From: UBA8438 sp963934795 | Lineage (GTDB): Bacteria; Acidobacteriota; Vicinamibacteria; Vicinamibacterales; UBA8438 | Direction of reading: 5' to 3' | Assembly: GCA_963934795.1 (NCBI GenBank) | Contig: CAWWAF010000152.1 | Location: 1 to 6,806, forward strand | DNA length: 6,806 bases | In this document: one piece after another, positions 1 to 4,827 of the stretch | Position numbering within the stretch: position 1 is the stretch's first letter | Layout: each line of letters opens with the position of its first letter | Translations under genes and position numbers: made by a program | Notes under the pieces: model-generated | What the model saw: only the letters and a program-made list of their open reading frames with translations | What the model was told of the DNA's origin: nothing | The model's database searches: none

Positions 1-13
1 GGTGCGACATCAT
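1..13 (-). CDS. Start of a further minus-strand gene, partial at left edge
   Basis: The stop codon of the PQQ dehydrogenase overlaps an ATG on the same strand (TGATG; the A at 13 is shared). The frame reads Met-Met-Ser-His before the window ends. AAGGA lies five bases before this ATG, so ribosome binding and translational coupling look good. Only four codons are visible, so no product can be named. A second ATG at 10 is an alternative start. The overlap suggests an operon with the quinoprotein. Confidence 0.5.
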
Positions 14-2058
14 CAGCGTCCTTCGCGTCGTTCCGGCAGGGCCAGGGCGATGAGTTCAGGTGTCTCACCCCCGATGGTCAGTGCGATGAACTGCGTGCCC
101 TCATACTCATAGGTCATCGGCGTCCCGAGCGCGCCAGCCGGCAGGTCGACCGAGCCGACGATCTCGCCGGTGGCCTTGTCGCGCGCGATGAGGCGCGGAC
201 CGCCGTCGCTGGCGCCGGCGGTCAGCGCGCTGATCAACAGCGTTTTCGTGATCACCGGGCCACCGCGCCCGTCACCGCCGAGGGGCGGCAGATTCAGGTC
301 GCGTAGCCGCGGATGGTTGCGATACCGATCCCCGTCGCCGTTGGGCTGCATCCACTCCGTTTCGCCCGCGTTCAGGTCGATCGCGGTCATGCGCGAGTAG
401 GGTGGCTTGAAGAGCGGAAGTCCCTGGGGCAGCCGCGGCTGGCGGCCACTCCCGAACCCACTCTGGGTGTATCGCAAGTTGCCGCCCTCGGCCGGATCCG
501 GTGTGAAGTACTTCAGCACCGAGAACGAGTTGTTGGAGGGGACGTAGAGCAGGCCGGTCTCGGGATCGACCCCCGAACCTTGGAGATTGGCGCCGCCGTC
601 GATCGCCGGTCGCTGAATGGTGCCCTGGATACCGTCTTCGATGGTGTTCATCGGCGGCGTGTAGAGCGGCCCCAGGCGAAAGTCTTTGACCGCCTCGACC
701 GCCATCGCCCGGATCTCAGGGGTGAAATCAACCAGGTCGTCGATCGAGACGCCTTGATACTCGAAGGGCGGCGGTTTGGTCGGAAACGGTTGAGTCGCCG
801 ACAGCACCTCGCCCTCCAGGCTCGTGTCGGTCTCGACGGAACGTTCCTCGATCGGCCAGACCGGCTCCCCCGTCACCCGATCGAAGACATAGGTGAATCC
901 CTGCTTGCTCACCTGCGCAAGTGCCTTGACCTCGCGGCCGTCGACGGTCACGTCGACCAGGTTGGAGTGGGTCGGAAAGTCGTAGTCCCAGACGCCGTGG
1001 TGCACCGCCTGGAAGTGCCACTTGCGCGCGCCGGTCCGGATGTCGACGGCGACGATGCTCTCGGCGAAGAGATTGTCACCCGGCCGGTGACCGCCGTAGT
1101 AGTCGCTAGTCGCGGTGCTAATGGGCAGATACAGGTATCCCAACTCGTCGTCGGCGCTCATCGCGGCCCACACGTTGGTGTTGCCTGTGTACCGCCACGA
1201 TTCGTTCCCCCACGTCTCGGCTCCGAAGTCGTCGCCGCGCGGCACCGTCCGAAAGACCCATCTGAGCTCACCGGTGATGGCATCGATGCCTTTCACCCAC
1301 CCCGGCGGCGCCTCCTTGGCAACCACGTAGTCGGAGATCGTGACCGGCGTGACGACGACGCCGTTGGATACGATCGGCGGGGATGTGACCGAGATCCAGT
1401 GCCGACCGCGGCGGTCGTAGGTGCCCCGCTCGGCGCGGGGCACGCCGGTGAACAGATCGACCCGACCGTTGTCGCCAAACTCGGCCGCCGGTTCGCCCGT
1501 CCGCGCGTCGACACTGACTAGATACCCGTCGGTGGTCCCCCAGTAGACCCGCTCGATCTCACCGTCGGTCCAGTAGGCCGCCCCGCGCATGTTCGCCCGG
1601 CTGGCGGGTGGACCGTCAAGATGGCTTTCGGGGTCATGCACCCAGATGCTCTCCCCGGTGCCGGCGTCATAGGCGGCGCCCAGACTCAGTGGGGTCGCCA
1701 CATACAGCCGCCCGTCGACCATGAGCGGGGTCGCCTTGAAGAGCCGGAGCGACAGACCGTAGTCGGGGTTGGTGCTCTCGCCGGGCGTTTGCCCCGTGCG
1801 TCCCCGACGCGTGAGTTCCTCGGTGATGGCGTCGAAGTCGAGGTCCGCATCCGGAGTCGGCGCCCGCCAGGCGATCTCGAGGCGCGAGAAGTTGTCGGCG
1901 TCTATTTGGTCCAACGACGAGTACTTCGTGCCGCCGTTGTCACCGGCATAGCTTCGCCACTCGCCGTTGGTGGCGCCATACTGAGCCGCAGCCGAGACCG
2001 CGGTGACCAGCAGCGCCGCGACGGTCATAGCAAGAGCGACGAATCGAAATCTCAACAT
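13..2058 (-). CDS. PQQ-dependent quinoprotein dehydrogenase, glucose/quinate-type, exported
   Basis: Encodes a 681-residue periplasmic quinoprotein of the eight-bladed PQQ propeller family. Such enzymes oxidise sugars, polyols or alcohols and pass electrons to the respiratory chain; the substrate cannot be read from sequence. A signal peptide covers residues 1-25 (cleavage after SAAA). The first blade motif WRSYAGDNGGTKYS is at 34-47, GNTNVWAAMS at 292-301, YGGHRPGDNLFAES at 321-334, VHHGVWDYDFP at 352-362, SKQGFTYVFDRVTGEPVWP at 384-402 and the closing GTPMTY at 645-650. Asp358 and Lys385 are 27 residues apart, the spacing I recall for the catalytic Asp and PQQ-contacting Lys of E. coli membrane glucose dehydrogenase. 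There is no five-helix membrane domain, no CxxCH heme site and no cysteine at all, so the vicinal disulfide of methanol dehydrogenases is absent. The start at 2058 is preferred over an ATG at 2085 because GGTGGAG precedes it by nine bases and the signal peptide begins cleanly there. The length looks complete. Confidence 0.93.
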   Translation of the reverse strand: MLRFRFVALAMTVAALLVTAVSAAAQYGATNGEWRSYAGDNGGTKYSSLDQIDADNFSRLEIAWRAPTPDADLDFDAITEELTRRGRTGQTPGESTNPDYGLSLRLFKATPLMVDGRLYVATPLSLGAAYDAGTGESIWVHDPESHLDGPPASRANMRGAAYWTDGEIERVYWGTTDGYLVSVDARTGEPAAEFGDNGRVDLFTGVPRAERGTYDRRGRHWISVTSPPIVSNGVVVTPVTISDYVVAKEAPPGWVKGIDAITGELRWVFRTVPRGDDFGAETWGNESWRYTGNTNVWAAMSADDELGYLYLPISTATSDYYGGHRPGDNLFAESIVAVDIRTGARKWHFQAVHHGVWDYDFPTHSNLVDVTVDGREVKALAQVSKQGFTYVFDRVTGEPVWPIEERSVETDTSLEGEVLSATQPFPTKPPPFEYQGVSIDDLVDFTPEIRAMAVEAVKDFRLGPLYTPPMNTIEDGIQGTIQRPAIDGGANLQGSGVDPETGLLYVPSNNSFSVLKYFTPDPAEGGNLRYTQSGFGSGRQPRLPQGLPLFKPPYSRMTAIDLNAGETEWMQPNGDGDRYRNHPRLRDLNLPPLGGDGRGGPVITKTLLISALTAGASDGGPRLIARDKATGEIVGSVDLPAGALGTPMTYEYEGTQFIALTIGGETPELIALALPERREGR

Positions 2059-2223
2059 CACAAGTATCTCCACCGGTGGCTCCAAGGCGGTGCGCGAGCA
2101 AGATCCTGCGGACGCGCAAACTCGTCATATTACAATGCGCGAGCGTTCACTCACCGGTTCGCAACCACCCGTCACGTGGGACTCAGAGTCAGAATAGGAC
2201 ACCCACGCCCATCAGGCAGCGCT
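2059..2223. promoter_or_regulatory. Divergent intergenic region with both promoters presumed
   Basis: This 165-bp gap separates the minus-strand quinoprotein from the plus-strand acyl-CoA dehydrogenase, so it should carry both promoters. The only AT-rich patch is around 2126-2136, which reads CATATTACAAT on the plus strand and contains TAATAT on the minus strand. No convincing -35 box sits at the right spacing on either strand. The 9-mer TGCGCGAGC occurs at 2091-2099 and again at 2136-2144, flanking this patch, and could be a pair of regulator sites. This is weak evidence. Confidence 0.35.
2068..2079 (-). promoter_or_regulatory. Ribosome binding site overlapping a 10-bp palindrome
   Basis: On the minus strand GGTGGAG (2074-2068) lies nine bases before the ATG at 2058 and decides that start. 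It overlaps the perfect palindrome CCACCGGTGG (2070-2079). Whether the palindrome is an operator or chance is unknown; a hairpin from it would have only about three pairs. Confidence 0.5.
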
Positions 2224-3480
2224 ATGGCGCCACAACCACAGGACACACCACGGCTGATTGCTGGCCGCCTTCGGACGGCGCTGTTACGCGAGTCGATCGC
2301 CCTGGTAGAGCGCGGAGTGGCCACACCGCAAGCCGTCGACACCGTCGTCAGCACCACGATCGGGCATCGACTGGCGGTGGCGGGGCCCTTCGAGATCTGG
2401 GAGCAAATCGGATGGGATCTGGTGCAGGTCATAGCGCGCGAACTGCTGCAGGACATCTCCAACACGGTAGACATTCCCCCAACGATCCCCATGCTCTCGG
2501 ATCAGGCCGAAGACCTTCCGCCGTCGCTTGTCCTTGAACACGTTGCCGAACCGGCTGGCGCGATCGACCAGGTCGCGGTGATCGGGGCCGGCCTCATGGG
2601 GCACGGCATCGCGCTCGAGTTCGCCGCGTCTGGTCGATCCGTCTGTCTCCACGACATCTCCGCTGCCGTACTGGCCGATGGCCTGACGCGGGCCGAGGTT
2701 GGATTGCGGGCCTTGGTGCAAACGGGGCGTCTCTCACGTGCAGACGTCAGCGGCGCCATGGGCCGCATCCGCACGACCACTACGCTGGCTGACTGCGTGC
2801 GCGCGGCTGACCTGGTGATTGAAGCCGCCTCTGAGAATCTCGAGCTCAAGCAGACCATTTTCGCGCAGCTCGACGCCTGCGCTCCCGCGCACGCAATTCT
2901 CGCCTCGAACACCTCCACATTCTTGCCGAGTGCGTATGCCGCATCGACCACACGGCCAGGGCAGGTGGTCGGCACCCACTACTACAACCCGCCCCATCTG
3001 TTGCCGGGGGTCGAAATCATTCGCGGCCCGGCGACCACCGACCAGACGGCCGCGACGGTGATTGCCCTTCTCAGATCGATCGGCAAACAACCAGCCGTAC
3101 TCAACGCGGAGATTCAGGGGTTCATCGGCAACCGGCTGCAGGTCGCCCTCTTGCGCGAAGCGATGTCCGTTGTGGAACAGGGCCTCGCCACCGCGTCCGA
3201 AGTGGATGCACTGGTGCGCACCACGTTCGGACAGGATCTCGCAAGCGCCGGCCCGTTCGAACTGGCCCGACGAAATGGCTTGGGCGCGACGCGGGCATTG
3301 CTGGCGGAGCATCTGCCACAACTCACCAATAGCCGATCGGTACCTGCGCTGCTGCGCCAGAAAGTCGAGTCTGGTGAGCTGGGCGTCAAGGTTGGCCGGG
3401 GCTTCTACGACTGGACGCCGGCATCGGCGGAGGCCTGGCGCACCCACATGGCGCACTCGCTGTTAGACATGACGACCTAG
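2224..3480 (+). CDS. 3-hydroxyacyl-CoA dehydrogenase with an extra N-terminal C-domain (C'-N-C order)
   Basis: A 418-residue cytoplasmic enzyme predicted to interconvert 3-hydroxyacyl-CoA (or a related hydroxy acid) and the 3-keto form with NAD. The catalytic module begins near residue 117. The Rossmann loop GAGLMG is at 121-126, ASNTST at 227-232, and THYYNPPH at 251-258. His252 and Glu264 are 12 apart, the spacing of the HAD His-Glu dyad. GFIGNRL at 299-305 opens the C-terminal helical domain, and Asn303 matches the conserved active-site Asn. Unusually, residues 10-85 repeat that C-domain without its Rossmann partner: about 30 of 71 aligned positions match residues 299-370 without gaps, including ALLRE, VDxxV and AGPFE. 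Gly14 replaces the conserved Asn, so this copy is probably structural. ATG 2224 is chosen because it sits just before the first domain. The ribosome site is weak (AGG). The open frame continues far upstream but only as antisense of the quinoprotein. Single-module relatives are about 280-320 residues. The exact substrate is unknown. Confidence 0.9.
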   Translation: MAPQPQDTPRLIAGRLRTALLRESIALVERGVATPQAVDTVVSTTIGHRLAVAGPFEIWEQIGWDLVQVIARELLQDISNTVDIPPTIPMLSDQAEDLPPSLVLEHVAEPAGAIDQVAVIGAGLMGHGIALEFAASGRSVCLHDISAAVLADGLTRAEVGLRALVQTGRLSRADVSGAMGRIRTTTTLADCVRAADLVIEAASENLELKQTIFAQLDACAPAHAILASNTSTFLPSAYAASTTRPGQVVGTHYYNPPHLLPGVEIIRGPATTDQTAATVIALLRSIGKQPAVLNAEIQGFIGNRLQVALLREAMSVVEQGLATASEVDALVRTTFGQDLASAGPFELARRNGLGATRALLAEHLPQLTNSRSVPALLRQKVESGELGVKVGRGFYDWTPASAEAWRTHMAHSLLDMTT

Positions 3481-3496
3481 TATGACCGGTGACAAT

Positions 3497-3523
3497 GGGG
3501 GCGCGCTTCAGGGCGCGGGCCCC
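3497..3523 (+). terminator. GC-rich hairpin after the acyl-CoA dehydrogenase
   Basis: GGGG (3497-3500) pairs with CCCC (3520-3523) and CGCGC (3502-3506) pairs with GCGCG (3513-3517), with a small internal loop and a six-base apical loop TTCAGG. It starts 17 bases after the stop at 3480. There is no clear T-run after it, so it is a probable but not classical terminator. Confidence 0.45.
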
Positions 3524-3575
3524 AGACAGTATTTCGTAGGACGCCGCGCACCCGCGTGAGCCGTAATTCCTCACA

Positions 3576-3604
3576 TTGCACCGCCTACCCGCCAGCGGTA
3601 AGAT
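3576..3604 (+). promoter_or_regulatory. Possible sigma-70 promoter for the Sel1 gene
   Basis: TTGCAC at 3576-3581 and TAAGAT at 3599-3604 are separated by exactly 17 bases. They lie 41 bases upstream of the ATG at 3645. The -10 matches the consensus at four of six positions and the -35 at three of six, so support is moderate at best. Confidence 0.4.
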
Positions 3605-3644
3605 CGGGGTCCGACATCACATCGCTTTGAGCCGAGAGACCCGC

Positions 3645-4079
3645 ATGACGCACGCCACCCGGTTCGTTGCCGTCGCCGTGTTGGTCGCGCTCGCCGTCGG
3701 TGCGCCGGTGCAGGCGCAGACGCCGGAGATCGATGCGCTGCGGGTGCGTGCAGAGGCAGGGGATCCCAACTCGCAGAACGACCTCGGGGTCAGGTACGCC
3801 AACGGTCGAGGCGTCCCGCAGGACTATGTGCAGGCGGACATGTGGTTCAACCTCGCGGCCTCACGAATGACCGGTGAGGATCGAGAGTCGGCAGTCTTGG
3901 CTCGCGACCGCGCTAGAGCCAGCCTGAATCACGCCCGACAGTGGCAGGAGCAGAGCGCCGCTTCTGCTCAGAGTGTGGCTCGCAGATGCCGGAGAGCGAC
4001 AAGTTCTGTCGGAAGTGCGGGACGGTACAAGAGACTCTGTCCAGGGGTGTTCCGGCCAAGATCGTCCAGCAGCAGTTAG
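3645..4079 (+). CDS. Small exported Sel1-repeat protein, C-terminus aberrant
   Basis: The ORF is 144 codons. A signal peptide spans residues 1-24, with a hydrophobic VAVAVLVALAVGA stretch and cleavage after VQA. One Sel1-like repeat follows at about 38-74 (EAGDPNSQNDLG, YANGRGVPQDY, ADMWFNLAAS). Single-repeat exported proteins of this type usually continue with a short helix rich in RDR and AQR-type motifs and end near 110 residues. Here that helix reaches ARQWQEQ at about 97-103, then the frame runs into an Arg/Ser-rich tail (about 112-144). That tail is the wrong-frame reading of the overlapping zinc-ribbon/integrase piece. The native end was therefore probably lost when foreign DNA joined at about 3940-3960. 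Sel1 repeats mediate protein contacts; the partner is unknown. GAGAGA eight bases upstream is a weak ribosome site. Confidence 0.6.
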   Translation: MTHATRFVAVAVLVALAVGAPVQAQTPEIDALRVRAEAGDPNSQNDLGVRYANGRGVPQDYVQADMWFNLAASRMTGEDRESAVLARDRARASLNHARQWQEQSAASAQSVARRCRRATSSVGSAGRYKRLCPGVFRPRSSSSS

Positions 4080-4231
4080 GTCATGCCTCAGTCACGACTA
4101 CGCTCAATATCTACACCCACGCGATCGCGGACAGCCACCGCCAAGCGATTGTCGATCTTGAGCAGGTATTGTTCCCAAGCTGTTCCCAGGTTGGATCAGT
4201 CCCCGGTCAGGACGTGACCGTAACCCATTGA
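3941..4231 (+). pseudogene. Zinc-ribbon fragment joined to the C-terminal end of a tyrosine integrase
   Basis: A single frame of 96 codons starting at GTG 3941 combines two unrelated pieces. Residues 9-26 form a zinc ribbon, CSEC then ten residues then CRKC, of the kind found at the ends of many bacterial proteins. From about residue 32 (nt ~4034) the sequence is the tail of a phage-type tyrosine recombinase: SRGVPAKIVQQQLGH, then TTTLNIYTHAI, then a short tail ending VLFPS. His48 (LGH) and the nucleophile Tyr58 are present. The upstream catalytic Arg, Lys and HxxR boxes are absent, so it cannot recombine DNA. It overlaps the Sel1 ORF in another frame and has no convincing ribosome site. The most likely reading is a chance in-frame join of two relics. 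An expressed small protein is possible but unsupported. Confidence 0.7.
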
Positions 4232-4248
4232 CCAGAAAGGAGAAAGGT

Positions 4249-4292
4249 TGGAGGCGCCGCCAGGATTTGAACCGGGGATGGAGGTTTTGCAG
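4249..4292 (-). mobile_element. tRNA-Cys 3' half: probable integrase attachment-site core
   Basis: Read on the minus strand this is the 3' half of a tRNA-Cys(GCA) gene. It contains the anticodon loop CTGCAAA (4292-4286), the 3' anticodon-stem strand ACCTC (4285-4281), T stem CCCGG/CCTGG with one mismatch around the loop TTCAAAT (4271-4265), acceptor strand CGGCGCC, discriminator T and encoded CCA (4251-4249). The 5' anticodon strand should be GAGGT but reads GAGCA, and no D arm or 5' acceptor strand follows, so it is not a functional tRNA. The preserved block runs exactly from anticodon loop to CCA, the usual identity segment of tRNA-targeting integrases. It lies 17 bases from the integrase tail's stop. 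Confidence 0.75.
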
Positions 4293-4318
4293 TGCTCAGC
4301 ACCGCGCGTAGATACAGG

Positions 4319-4334
4319 GAAACACGCGTGTTTC
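4319..4334. repeat. 16-bp perfect palindrome
   Basis: GAAACACGCGTGTTTC is its own reverse complement. It lies 27 bases from the tRNA-Cys remnant in non-coding DNA. It could be an operator, a recombination-protein site or a cruciform; nothing in the sequence decides. Confidence 0.6.
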
Positions 4335-4366
4335 ATTGAGATTTTCGCCCCCTAACTTGGTTGGCG

Positions 4367-4421
4367 TTGGACTGGATTGGACTGATATCGGCTCAGGGTT
4401 GGGCACAGTCATGGGCACAGT
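4367..4421. repeat. Two pairs of short tandem direct repeats beside the att remnant
   Basis: TTGGACTG occurs at 4367-4374 and 4377-4384 (period 10). TGGGCACAGT occurs at 4400-4409 and 4412-4421 (period 12). Clustered 8-10-bp direct repeats near a tRNA-derived core resemble the arm-type sites bound by tyrosine integrases. That role is inferred from position only. A dyad ACCCG-TG-CGGGT follows at 4430-4441. Confidence 0.45.
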
Positions 4422-4461
4422 AGCCGTGTACCCGTGCGGGTCTCTCCAGAACGTGGATTCC

Positions 4462-4650
4462 TCACCGGATCGCCTCGCGCGGTTCCAGCGCGAGGTCTTG
4501 GCTAGCCTGAATTACCCCAGCATCGCCGCCATTCATGGCATCGAAAAGTCTGACGACACCCAGGCGCTCGTAATGGAGCTAGTGGAATGGGCGACCCTGG
4601 CTGACCGCATCAAGCAGGGTGGCATTCCAGTCAACAAGGCCCTTCCCATC
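4462..4650 (+). pseudogene. Relic of a Ser/Thr protein kinase N-lobe
   Basis: About 63 codons match the part of a bacterial Hanks-type kinase from helix C to the start of the C-lobe: LARFQREVLASLNYPSI, AAIHGIEKSDD, then ALVMELVEWATLADRI and IPVNKALPI. The helix-C Glu (QRE) and the hinge ELVE are present. The glycine loop and catalytic Lys that should precede it, and the HRD, DFG and following C-lobe, are all missing. A stop occurs at 4666-4668 shortly after the homology ends. Two residues seem deleted between QRE and VLASLN relative to the family pattern I know. There is no credible start (ATG 4336 and 4411 lack ribosome sites). A kinase domain is about 260 residues, so this is a dead fragment. 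Its flanks are the tRNA-Cys att remnant and the FGE-fold gene. Confidence 0.75.
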
Positions 4651-4668
4651 ACCAATAAAAACGTCTAG

Positions 4669-4815
4669 GCGTCGCGGGTGGCAAGACGGGTCGGATAACG
4701 AGGGTTATGTCAACGGGGTGGGCTAATAGCTCCTATTGTCAGGCCGCCATGCTCAATCTGCGCGTGGATGTGGTGCGGCGGCTGAGCCAACTGCTCGGCG
4801 CAGTGCTCAGCCAAG
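4669..4815. other. Non-coding spacer before the FGE-fold gene
   Basis: No recognisable gene. Two weak hairpins are visible: ATAAC-GAGG-GTTAT (4695-4708) and AATAG-CTC-CTATT (4725-4737). The 12-mer GCAGTGCTCAGC at 4800-4811 also occurs at 4289-4300, at the edge of the tRNA-Cys remnant. The promoter of the downstream genes should lie here, but I see no good -35/-10 pair. Confidence 0.4.
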
Positions 4816-4821
4816 AAGGAG
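4816..4821 (+). promoter_or_regulatory. Strong ribosome binding site for the FGE-fold gene
   Basis: AAGGAG is six bases before the GTG at 4828 and is the best Shine-Dalgarno sequence in the window. It decides the GTG start, since no ATG in that frame has comparable support. Confidence 0.75.
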
Positions 4822-4827
4822 AGTGCT

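Noticed and set aside
313..1521. A 402-codon plus-strand open frame opposite the quinoprotein gene
   Set aside because: It is a GC-rich antisense shadow with no recognisable motif; the minus-strand protein is a clear full-length family member.
1621..2223. In-frame upstream extension of the acyl-CoA dehydrogenase, giving 619 codons
   Set aside because: The extension is antisense to the quinoprotein and has no Rossmann or other domain; the homology begins right after ATG 2224.
4249..4292. A functional tRNA-Cys gene
   Set aside because: The 5' half is absent and the anticodon stem cannot close; only the 3' half remains.
4691..4740. An integron attC site or insertion-sequence end suggested by GGTTATGTCAAC and small inverted repeats
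   Set aside because: The core-site consensus is not met, and there is no paired terminal repeat or target duplication.
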